Under the pieces are notes generated by a model. The model ran no database searches and was not told where the DNA came from. It saw only the letters and a list, made by a program, of their open reading frames with translations. Positions 53,531 to 64,000 of a stretch of DNA of 64,000 nt are shown here, piece after piece. Both the position numbers and the translations under genes were made by a program. Position 1 is the first letter of the stretch. Each line of letters opens with the position of its first letter. The DNA is from Charina bottae (lineage: Eukaryota > Chordata > Lepidosauria > Squamata > Charinaidae), in assembly GCA_023362775.1 (NCBI GenBank), contig JALMGJ010000002.1:107439981-107503980 (forward strand), in the 5' to 3' direction.

Positions 53531-56090
53531 TTTATTTATGTATCAATGTATGTCTTACTTGTGTGGATAACTGGGGGAATCATGGAGAATAGTCACATAA
53601 CCAGAGATGGCTGACCACATAACTGAAGAAGGTGGTAGTATCTGTGATGCTGTGAAAATGTCTGCCAGTTATGCCACTTTGGTTTTTATTCTATAGCTAC
53701 TGTTACATTGTTAACAACAGCTGCTGGTTAAATGAATGAATGGAATTATACTGAATTATATCAATACAAAAGAGGTCCATTCTGTAGAATTATACCCTGT
53801 TATTTTTCTTTGCATCCTATTTTTTATATAACCTTTGAGAAATAATTGGTTTTAACTCACATATTACATGCACAGGAATCTCATGCATCACATAAAACAA
53901 AAGTAAAGCAAAATTTATTTAAATAATATAATATCCTTGTGCTTTTGAGACTTTTACCTTGAAAGAAAGAAACCATTGACAAAACAATCACTCTGAGAAA
54001 ATGTATAACATAATTTGGTAGATGATGAACACCTCCTGGTTTAAAATGATGCATTGGGAATCACAGTTGATTTTTACACTTTATTTTTTTTAAAAAAATG
54101 ATGCTCATCAATTGCTTCACTTTTATTTCTCTGAATTAATTATGTCAGAATTTCTAATACTAATACCAAAAGTATGCCTTGCTGATGGCTAGAGTATGAA
54201 AGAACTTTGAAGGCACGTGGCAGTACTGATTTCTATCCTTCTCTGTTGAGGTCCAGTAAATATATCCCAACTGTACTTCTGCTGTTGCAACAAAACTAAA
54301 TATTACAATCCTTTTTTCTATCATCCATTAATTATGGTACATCCGAGACTACCATACCGTATATCTTAAAGAGCAATGGTGCAGTTGGAGGCTATAATTT
54401 AATGTGTCAGTCAGCCTGAATTATAGGTTGGATGTTTAAGTATTCCCATGATTGTGCTTGCTCACTCAAACGGCAGAAAATATCTTTTAAACGTTATTGA
54501 ACGTTTGTGGTTTTCTTAAGTCTGAGTTGGAAGATCAAGGAGATTTAGAACAGTTATAAGAAGAAATTCTCTTATGTGATTCCATCCAGATTCAAAGGAA
54601 ATGAAAAAGGGGAGTAATGGGTGGAAGCCAAGTGTTTAGAGAGGGGACATTTCAAAGTATATGTTCATATACAGCAGAGTTAGATCACTCATTACATTTA
54701 TTTGACAAGTTGAGATTTAATCAAGCTTGTACAACAGAAATGGCATAATAGAAGTGAATATATGTAGCTCAGGGTTGAACACACTCGCACTGATGATGTT
54801 ACCACCTGCAAGCAAACAACCAAGCTCAGAGAGCACCAAGGACTCCACAGAATGGCACAGTTTCTTCAAAGATAGGCATAGCACCATCAAAGAGAGATTA
54901 TGCTGATGAAACCCCGTTTGTGCTCACAGCATTCTTATGTGAATTCAGGGCATGAACCCTGGAGTTGGAGGACAAAATGTTATTCTTGGAATTGTAGATA
55001 AAATGCGCTTATATGAGGTGGGGAAAAAAACCCTAAGCAGGGACTATATTTGCCTTTTCAATTAATGAGTTAGTAACATTTCTACTTGAAAACTACATGA
55101 ATAATACTGTTTTGCACATGACCTCAAAGGCAGATTATTTTCTTAAGAAGCAGGCTGGTAGAGTATTGTTGAAAATGCTTCTATAAAAAAAGGATGCAGC
55201 AGACATTTCTTGTCCCCTAATAGACCATTCCAGCCATCCACAGTTTCAGAAACATCAATAATTGGGGGGGGGTATTTTGCTTATTGGTTTGTTATTTCTT
55301 CAGTGACCTTTCATTTTTACCACCTTGGACCTCATATCTTTAATTTGTTTTCTCAATCTTCTTTTGTGTAGGTTGAACTCTAAATCTTAAAAGCATTTAG
55401 AAGGAGGCATGGCAATGACATGGAAATGCTCTTGGTTGTACTTTTCTCATTCCTCCCCATCACTCCAATCTTCTTTATATAAATGCTTTTGCCAAAAAGC
55501 TCCAAATTTATTTTTAAAGATTGTTGAGTCTCACTGGGGGCAACTTCTCAGATGCTTCCTTTGAGGAAAAGATTAGATTTATATATGAAGCCATGTATGT
55601 ATACAACTCTTTGAATCTACTATAATTGGCTACCATTTTCTGTCAAGATCTTGTGGCATATTGTGGACATTACAGCTCATTTGCTTTCCATTAGTCACAA
55701 GATTACACAAGGCACTTACAGGACCAATAGAGCACTTAAGGATGGTGACAGCAAATGGCTAAAGGATTTGCTGAAAGCAATTCATTTGATGTATGAAACA
55801 TTTTATTTCTATGTATGTACAGTATTTACAAGGAAATTGACTTATTACTTTTTGCTACCATTCAGTTTTGTCCCATGATATTTGCTCCGAGCAAACAAAT
55901 TATTTTCCAAAAATCAGAGTACTTTAATAGGATCTTATATTTTTTTCTCCCAAATTATATTAAATGAAATTAAACATGTGGTAGAACATGTGGAGTCTAG
56001 AGAAATCACAAAAAGTAGCACTAAATGTTTTATTATTGACTCTTACATACAATAACAACATATCATTATTTTATTGTATTTTAATGATGT
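53529..56090. other. Unassigned AT-rich DNA
   Basis: No gene or named repeat is visible. The 75-codon frame at 55651-55878 has no known signature. Confidence 0.5.
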
Positions 56091-56172
56091 TGTTGTAGCT
56101 GTGAACCACCCAGAGTCCCTCCTTGAGGGGGAGATGGATGGTCATAGAAATTTAACAAATAAATAAATAATT
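56091..56172 (+). mobile_element. CR1/L2-type LINE tail
   Basis: gctgtgaaccacccagagtc, cctccttgagggggagatgg and (AAAT)n. About 80 bp only, an extreme 5' truncation like that in the Gypsy pol region. Confidence 0.8.
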
Positions 56173-57832
56173 TCTGTGCTAGATCCAGATTACTAGTACA
56201 TTTTTTCTTAATAATCAATTTTTTTCTCTTTATGGGGTTGGAAATTTTTAAATGTTAATTTATGCTCAGGTATTTAATAATACATTGGGAATCAAGGGAT
56301 AAGAGGCTGGTATGTAATTACTCATTTATCAGACAATTATTGCCTGTTTATGATTGTTACTAGAAACCATATATTATGTTCCATCACATAGATAGACTTG
56401 GTCAGAACCATTTTAGGGCAGCATCCAACTGTGGAACTATCTATCTCTTTTAGATAGAGCAGGCAATGTGGAATCATGGCAAAAAAGAATGAAAATCCTT
56501 ATTATTTACAAAAATTATTATGCTAATAAGTACTGAATTTCAGATCAACAGGTTGTAATCCTGTAATCAGGCCACTGTTTGTCATCTCAAACATAGTGTG
56601 TCTTGGAGGGTGGATTTACAGATGGATGATCTTAGTGTTGTTATTTGTTTCATGTGCCTGTTGATTTTTTTGGAAAATCATTAAAAGTTACCTATTTCAG
56701 AGCAAATATTTTGGAGCAAATCTGCTATGAGCTCAGATTCCCCCTGTTATGAAAATGTATTTTATGTTTGATTATTTATCTGGCATGGAGGTATATTTTA
56801 ATCTCCTCCTCCTCCTATTCTCATTCTCATTCTCATTCTTTATTTTTGTTCTTCACATTTTTCTTGTAGAGGGATATATAAGACACTCAAAGACTTTTAC
56901 TAAACCCTAGTAAATAAATGAATAAATAATAACAGTCTTTCATTCTGAAAAATTGTTTGATCCCTGTTTAATTTATTCATATGACTAGACTATCCTATAC
57001 TCTGGATGTTGATCTAATTTGGAAAATCTAGGTTATGATAATTCACTCTTACAGAATACCTTAAGCAAGACTATCATAAATATAAGCAAGTTAGCTTTGA
57101 CATTCCATTCCATTGCATTAGGTAGTGACTCCATAATTTCTTAAAGAGATTACTTTCATTTGCACAAGCTTGCTCAAAACATTTGTTTGAAATTTGACAC
57201 ATAGAAGAGGCTTCTATCCTTGCAAAAGTCACCATATTATACTTCTTCTTTTTTAAAGCCACATACCTTATTGTTGGTTTTTAATCAGTGAAAGGAGCAT
57301 AGTTTGAAAACGTCTGCATCAGGTTATCAGATACAACAGAGGTCAAGTTGGAGATCTATCCAATGAGAAAAGAAGAAATTCCAAAAGCGTCATCAAACAA
57401 GTCAGAGGATAGTGAAGAAGGACCAAACTAGAAGTCGGAGAAGATTAACCTTGGTTGTTCTGTTAGCTAGTAAACTATGACTGAGCTTTAAGAAGGAGTT
57501 TGCTGCCTTTAGACTGTTAACTTAGTCCCACAGAGTCCAAGATTGGTAATTTGGTCTTGTCAGAATTCAAGAAAGTAGCCTGTTTTTTAAAATTATTATT
57601 TTGGTTTTGGCTTGAAAGAATGGAAGTCTGAGAATCTCAAATTACATAACAAATACTTCTGAATCTTTTTTTTTTCCTGATAAATTGTCTATATTGAAGA
57701 ACTCTGAGGAAAAGAAACAGTTCAGGGCCATGAAAATGTGAACTGAAAATGAGTATTTCTCAGTCTCCAAAGAAATGGTGGCACATTTCGAATATTCAAA
57801 GAATGTTTAAAGAAATTAATTTTCTCATTATG
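56173..57832. other. Unassigned AT-rich DNA
   Basis: A (CTC)n(ATTCTC)n run lies at about 56803-56840. No gene seen. Confidence 0.5.
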
Positions 57833-59450
57833 CATTTATTTATTGTGTTTGTTTACCTCCAGATCCAACCAAAATTACTCTCAATGATTTACAATATAGA
57901 AACAGAATAAAAACATAAAAGAGAATGAAAACACAAGCAAGCATAGAAGTAGTACCGTATTTTCCGGCGTATAAGACGACTGGGCGTATAAGACGACTCC
58001 CAACTTTTCCATTTAAAATATAGAGTTTGGGATATACGCCGGAAAATACGGTATTCGCCGTTTAAGACCTCTCCTGGTCAAGTGCAGCCGCTCGCCAGAA
58101 CGCAGCCCCCAGGGAAGAGCAGGAGGACGAGCGCAGGAGAAACATGGGGAGGGGGGAGCGAGCTCCGTTCCCTCGGAGCAGCCTTGGGAAGGGAGGGGGC
58201 AAAATGCAGTGGCTCCAAGACGGGCTCCAAAGTCGCCCACAACGCTCAACGGGCGCCTCGCTTCACCTCGCCTCGCCTTCCCTTCCCCTCCCAGCTGCGC
58301 TTTAAATGGAGCGGGGGCCCAGAATTGGCCGCGTTTCAGGAAGCCTGGTAGGAAATGCAGCCAATTCTGGGGCCCCGCTCCATTTAAAGCGCGGCTGGGA
58401 GCGGAAGGGAAGGCGAGGCGAGGCGAAGCGAGGCGCCCGTTGAGCGTTGTGGGCGACTTTGGAGCCCGTCGTGGAGCCACTGCGTTTTGCCCCCTCCCTT
58501 CCCAAGGCTGCTCCGAGGGAACGGAGCTCACTCCCCCCTCCCCGCGTTTCTCCCGCGCTCGTCCTCCTGCTCTTCCCTGGGGGCTGCGTTCCGGCGAGCG
58601 GCTGCACTTGGCCAGGAGAAGTCTTATACGGCAAATACCGTATTTTCCGGCGTATAAGACGACACCCGGCGTATAAGACGACCCCCGACTTTTGAGAAGA
58701 TTTTCCTGGGTTAAAAAGTTGTCTTATATGCCGGAAAATACGGTAAGTGTGATGGGCCATTCATTCCCTCTAGACCAACTCTTTAACTCTAACTCTCTGC
58801 AATGCCAACAATCTAATCCTATCTCAAAGGGAAGGTGTTTCAAAACTTTGGAATATAAAACACATTGCCCACAATACCCACCCCCATTAATTTCCCCTAC
58901 TTTAAAATAAGTTGGAAGAAAGTTTGCAGTGGATGAATTGGACAGGCCATCCCTTGTCCTGTACATATCTTGGTGACAAGCCACATAGGGTTTTATAGGT
59001 CAAAACAAGCACTTTTAATTGCCCTTGGAAACACATTGGTAAAACTGGTGTTTTATGGATTGTATATATACAAGTGATATATGACTATAGCAGCTTTGGT
59101 TTGCTAATATATGGGCTGCTGCATTTTGGGTTGCTTTCATTGCAATAATCCAAATGGGTAGTGATGAGAACATACGTTACTGTGGCAAAGGCCCCCTGCT
59201 CCAGGTAGGGTGGAACACCAACCAAAGCTGGGCTAAAGTCCCTAGCCCTGGCCTTCACCTGCCTCTCAAGGAGTAGCTGTGAATCTAGGACCCCCAAGTC
59301 AATAGCCTCTTCTTATAAGGACAGTGGCACCCATTCAAGAGTTGTCACCAGAGACAACAGAGATCCCTTCTGTGTGAACAGCAACTCTATCTTGCATGGA
59401 TTCAATTTCAGGGGCAATGATATTTGTCCATTGTTCATGAAGTGAGTCAT
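57833..59450 (-). mobile_element. Old CR1/L2-group LINE, split by a foldback element
   Basis: The tail is at 57833-57952 (tttatttattg, gatttacaatatagaaacag). It continues after the foldback at 58746-59450: taggtcaaaacaagcac parallels the caccttgaattgc block. The minus frame 59085-59297 reads LDSQLLLERQV and THLDYCNE, matching LDSRLLLEEQV and ISHIDYCNA of the better copy. Heavily decayed. Confidence 0.72.
57953..58745. mobile_element. 793-bp foldback (palindromic) DNA element
   Basis: Two arms of about 385 bp are inverted copies meeting near 58340-58350. Each outer end is itself a roughly 100-bp mini-element bounded by inverted 21-mers starting taccgtattttccggcgtat (57953-57973/58033-58053 exact; 58636-58656/58725-58745 with one mismatch). 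Inner arms are GC-rich (gccgctcgcc, cctcggagcagcc, cgcccacaacgctcaacggg). The outermost TA on each side fits a TA target duplication, as in Tc1/mariner-type transposons; the class is inferred. There is no transposase. The 150-170-codon frames on both strands are the same composition-driven frame read from the two arms. Confidence 0.88.
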
Positions 59451-60640
59451 GCCCTTTATTTGTAATGTCTGAAATAGGGGTGAGTAGGAAAGTGAGCATA
59501 ATGAAATTCAGAGTAAAACAAACAGCAACAACAACAAATTAAGCAATATGTATCTGCTCTACCATACAAGTTGGATTATGTCTCTCCAAACACTTCTTTC
59601 TTCTCTGGGATAAACATACCTCTTTGGCTCCAGTATCTTCTTGCTCATCTCCTGGCTTTCACTCCCCATTTTAGTCATTAGCTTGCATTCCCTAATCTGT
59701 CTTGGTTTCTAGTGTCTAAGCTTTGACACATGGATGGCTTCACACACGAGACTGAGGACTCCAAAATTTATAAGTTGGAGGATTACATATTCAGGTATCC
59801 AGTTGGAGGAAGACAAGGACTTTGCCTTGAGCCCAAAGGATTTTTATAGATTATATAGGAGAACATGAAGTAAATAAAGAAAATGTAAGGAAGAAAATGC
59901 AGCAGAAAAACTTGTTATTACAGAAAAGATGAGTGATTTATTAAGAAGGGCCTGTTATTGAAAGAAGACAGCCAGCTACTGATGTGCTACATATTCTGCA
60001 CAGTTGAAGTGTGAAAAAAATGGGTAAAGCCAATTATAGCAAATGTCAGGTAGACAGAAGAGAAATGTCTTTTGATCAAAGTGTAGTTGCTACAGAATTT
60101 TTTAGTGCCCAAGTCCTTCACTCATCAGCTCTGATACTGGTTTAACAAGTCAAGTTGCAATATTGAGCTTAGATGAAAGGTTGCTTCCCAGTTCCAAGTG
60201 CAACAAGTGACAATTATTCAGTCCTTTTATCATGAAGCTAAAGGGATTCCTGATAGCCATCTATTCACCAACATGATCAAAATGTCAACAAATTCCAGCT
60301 GGTGATTAAAATTCTTTTATGCTAGCACTGAGATAAATGCAACACCCCCCCACACAAATGTTAGCCTCCCCTATGTAAAAGATCCAGTCCTGAAACAAAG
60401 TCATGGTCATGCTAAGTTCCTAACAATAAGGCAATTGTAAAACAAATAGGGATTTCCTTACAGTTCCAAAGTTATATTAGTATTAATAGTTGATTATAAG
60501 AAAAATGCCCATATTTCCAATTCTAGAACTTGTTTTCAAATAATCAAACATTTAGGCATACAACTATATGACAACATGTTAATGTATGCTTGTTAGTTTC
60601 ATGGTAATCAATCCATTTCTCTTAATCTATTTTAACTCCC

Positions 60641-60671
<31 letters not shown>

Positions 60672-61489
60672 TACCACATGTAAACAATCATAAAATGCAA
60701 GAGTTTCACTGTATAGATTGAGATTTATCTAATAGGGCTATGAACACTTCAAAAATGAACTTTGGACATTGCATGAGTGTGTACCTTCTATGCAAGCCTA
60801 AAAACAAAAACAAAAAAAGTACCACTGCTTTAAGACTCAAATTATCTTTAATTGGGTTTATTTTTTTAAATCAGGCTTGTGCTCTTGCTTGTCTAAAGTC
60901 TGAAGCACTTCTTCCAAATCATTTTTGAAGTGTGCACAGCTCTGCTATCTAATCCAGGGACTCGAAGCAATTGAGGTGAATTGGGGATTATTATTTACCA
61001 GATAAACTGCCAAAGCCATGTTTTCTTCCTGGTGAATTGACAGGCTTAGTTCCATCAGGATGCAGAGAACAAAAGTAAGGTCACCACCATTAGTCCAGCT
61101 GAGAAACCATCTCCATCTGGCTTTGCTTCTCTGAAAGTCATACAACTGTCTTTACATCAGCCTGTGGAATCTAGGAAACAGTGTCGCTCCATATTCTTCT
61201 GCAAAATTGTTGATTTTAGTTTTCTCTTTCTTTGAACTTGGTTCCTTTCCATTTCTGCTGGCAGCATTATTATATCTTTACATCTGCCTCACAAATGGTT
61301 CTCCAAAGAATAGTAGAATATTCAGAACCAATTTCGCAGTTTAGCTTTCCCCTCCCCATTCCTTTTTCCCTTCCATGTAATGTCTTTTTTGCTTGTAAAT
61401 CACTTATAGGAAATGTCTGAACAGAAAACAAAACTTTCAAACTTATCAGTACAGTAGATTAAATTGTTCTGCAAGCAAACTGTATTCCA
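59451..61489. other. Unassigned AT-rich DNA
   Basis: (CAAT)n at 60641-60666. No gene, RNA or other repeat that I can name. Confidence 0.5.
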
Positions 61490-64000
61490 AATGGTGGGCA
61501 AAAATCTTTATCATTTTGAGGGAGATGGCAGAGAGAGGGGGAGCCATGGCTGGGCTTTCCTCGTGATTGTATGTTGTGGTGTGTTGTGATGTGTATGAGG
61601 TTGCATTTGGTGGCACTTACCTGGGTGGAAGTTAGACTTTTCAACCTGTTTGGGCTGGAGGACTGGAAGAGTGAACTGGATCAGAGCAGACCATGCTGGA
61701 GGTTGGCCGCGCTTGTTGTCTTGCAGTGCTGGCCACACCTACCAAGCCAACTGCTTTTGTCACGTTTGTGGATTTGGCGGTAGTTTTCTGGACCTGGCAT
61801 CAGTTTTTGGGTTGTTTTCTGGATGAGTGGGCTGAGGAGCAGGCCAGAAGTGCTTTGTGTTTACTCTCCTGCCAGCCATACAACATGTGTTTGTAGACTC
61901 AGTGGTCCTTGTGAACTCAGTTGCAGTTGGAGATGGTCCCTTCCTGCACCATCTGTTTTTCTTGTTGCTGGATGCTGGGGCTTTGGAGGTGTGGGTGGTG
62001 GCCAGGTAGGGGGGATTACAGTAGAGTGGACCCCCTTCCCCCACAGAGGCCATTTTTGCCTTCTCTCCTGGTAGCCACGAGAAGGAAGAAAACAACATGG
62101 TTCCATCTGACCGTTACGTTTTTCCACTGTGGACTGAAGCCTGATTCCTCCCTCTGGGTGACAGACAGAGGAGGAATTGGTGGGGGTGAATGAAAGGGAG
62201 CCCTCTACCATCTGTGGCAGCAGTAGGGGGGGTGCCTGTGAGTGTTAGTGTGTGTGAGTGTCTTGTAGTGGGGTGGGAAGGTGGTGGCTGGGTACCCTGA
62301 TGGTGCTGAGAGCTAGTGAAGCTAAAGTGCCTCAGGCTGCCTGGCGTTCGCATGGTTGGAGAGGACAGTGGGAGGTTCCCAGTCTTGGGAATCGGGGAGC
62401 CTGGATTTGTGGATGGGGCTGTCATTGGGGGGGTAGGTCCATAGTATTATGGTGGTGATGGGCATGGGGAGATATGGTAGAAGACAGGGAGCAGGCCATT
62501 CTTGGGGAATGTGGGACCATTGTCTTATACCGGTTTGGCATTCCAGCTCCTTGGTCACAGCCCCGATACCCTGTCAGCAGACTTCAATGGCACTGGCTTT
62601 CTAAATGCCAGGTCAGTCTGTAATAAGGCCTCCCTCATTAGTGATTTAATCATAGATAAGAGGACCAACTGGCATGTATTACTGAGACCTGGCTGGGTCC
62701 GGAAGGGGGGCTAGCCCTTTCATAGATATGCCCAGCTGGGTTTTGGGTATGGCATCAGTTGAGACTCTGAGGCAGGGGTAGAGGTATGGTGATTGTCATA
62801 CGGGAATCTCTTATGACGTTCGCGGGTGCTGCATCAAAGGTCACCAGATGTGAGACCCTGTTCATTAAGTTGGGCTCTAGGGATCAGTTGGGATTGTTAC
62901 TGCTGTACCAGCCTCTCTGTTGCATAGCAACCTCCCTGTCTGAGCTCTTTGACTCCATTTCTGGGTTGGCAGTGGAGTTCCTTATGGTCCTGGGGGATTT
63001 CAATCTGTCTTCTCTAGGAATGGGGTCTGAGGAGGCTCAGGAGTTCATGGCTACCATGATGGCCATGGGCCTATCCCAAATCATCTAGAGCCCAACATGG
63101 GACAGTGGTCACAGTCTGGATCTGGTGTTCCTGTCAGAGCAGTGGCAATGTGATCTGAACCTAAAGGAGCTCTTGTTATCTCCCTTTTCATGGTCAGATC
63201 ATTCCCTGACTACCATGGGATTCTTTAGCACCAGTACCCACTGCAGGGAGGCTGGACATGTTAGCTTGGTCTGCCCTGGTGACTGATGGACCCAGATGGG
63301 TTTCAGAGGGAGCTGGGGGCTGTTCCTGCTAGTCTGCTACATGGTCCATATGAAGCCTTGGTTACTGCTTGGAACAAGGGGGTAGCTGAGGCTTTTGATT
63401 GGATTGTGCCCATGTGATCCCTCCCCTCTTGGGGATCTTGTCACTCCCCATGGTTCACGGAGGAGTTGAGATGAAATGAAAGAAGAGATATCTAAAGCAA
63501 GGGATTAACTTGACCGAACATGGATTAGAGCTGCTATTAATGCCTACCTTGTGGCAGTAAGGGCAGTAAAGCATCAGTACTTTTCTGTCCTTATTGCATC
63601 CACAGATATCCATCCAGTGGCCCTGATTCTGGTAACACAAGCCTTCTAGGGTGGGAAGGCTCAGAGAACCTCTTGCAGGGGCATGCAGAGGAATTCGTTC
63701 AGCATCTCTCGGACAAAGTCTCCCTGATTCACTCGCAATCAGACACCAGCCTTGTTGCAGGACCAGAGGAGATGCCTGGGGAAGAGTCTTGCCTGGTTAT
63801 CTGGGAATGGTTTGGACTTGTTGGACCTGAGGAAGTGTACAGGGTCCTTATATCAGTGAGCTCAGCCACCTGCCTCTTAGATCCATGTCCCTCCTGGTTT
63901 GTTAAAGTGTCCTGGGGTGTGTGTGTGTGTTGTGTGATTGGGTTCTAGTGGTGGTTAATACTTCTTTGGATGAGGGGGTTGTTTCTTCACCTCTTAAAGA
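61490..64000 (+). mobile_element. CR1/L2-group LINE, 5' part with endonuclease, runs off the window
   Basis: The endonuclease lies at about 62590-63240 in broken frames: FLNARSVCNKASLISDLIID, VLGDFNLSS, HSLDLVFLSEQ and WSDHSLTT are the N-terminal, DFN, D-LVF and SDH motifs of APE-type LINE endonucleases. 63780-63960 (VIWEWFGLVGPEEVYRVL, DPCPSWFVK) aligns with 39010-39115 of the plus-strand copy, the linker before RT. The GC-rich, G/T-skewed 61490-62560 is probably the element's 5' region; its true start is not fixed. RT would lie beyond 64000. Stops throughout, so inactive. Confidence 0.78.

Noticed and set aside
58013..58760. Proline/arginine-rich frames of 150-170 codons on both strands
   Set aside because: The two strands encode the same string because the locus is a palindrome; GC-rich and without family resemblance.

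Overview
The window is repeat-dominated nuclear DNA of a squamate reptile (lizard or snake; the sequence does not settle which). The evidence is a Sauria-type tRNA SINE with the tail of a BovB LINE, a nearly complete BovB LINE, CR1/L2-group LINEs with (AAATA)n tails, L1, a chromodomain Ty3/Gypsy element, hAT MITEs and many long microsatellites. I recognise no host protein-coding exon, host tRNA or rRNA gene. The coding capacity is transposon coding, and only one element, an L1, looks intact.

Layout. 1-11.7 kb: an LTR fragment at the left edge; an old CR1/L2 copy at 1.2-2.5 kb cut by a BovB piece and a SINE, followed by a hAT MITE; MIR-like SINEs; a Sauria SINE inside a hexanucleotide array; a BovB 3' piece at 11.0-11.5 kb. 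11.7-24.3 kb: a decayed minus-strand Ty3/Gypsy chromovirus whose 3' LTR was split by a full-length L1 (11965-18282, minus) with intact ORF1 and ORF2 and a perfect 18-bp target-site duplication (TSD). 24.3-31.9 kb: CR1/L2 ends and bodies in both orientations, a GC-rich hAT MITE, another SINE and a small candidate solo LTR. 33.9-38.4 kb: a three-level nest in which a 5S-rRNA-like sequence is split by a 5'-inverted RTE-X-like LINE, itself split by a 3.1-kb BovB. 38.8-40.8 kb: a broken CR1/L2 LINE. 41-42.1 kb: purine-only and (ATTTT)n tracts. 42.5-43.0 kb: a composite SINE with a promoter-like body. 44.4-49.3 kb: hAT MITEs and an old CR1 split by a solo LTR. 49.3-64 kb: mostly unassigned AT-rich DNA with LINE scraps, a 793-bp foldback element (57953-58745) and the 5' half of another CR1/L2 LINE running off the right edge.

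Relations between elements. L1 would supply its own RNA-binding ORF1p and endonuclease/reverse transcriptase. The SINEs carry the BovB 3' end and so probably depended on BovB enzymes. The hAT and foldback elements have no transposase and would need one in trans. TSDs give a relative chronology: 5S-like copy, then RTE-X, then BovB; Gypsy, then L1; CR1, then solo LTR.

Family names come from recognised motifs and remembered consensus features. No database search was run.
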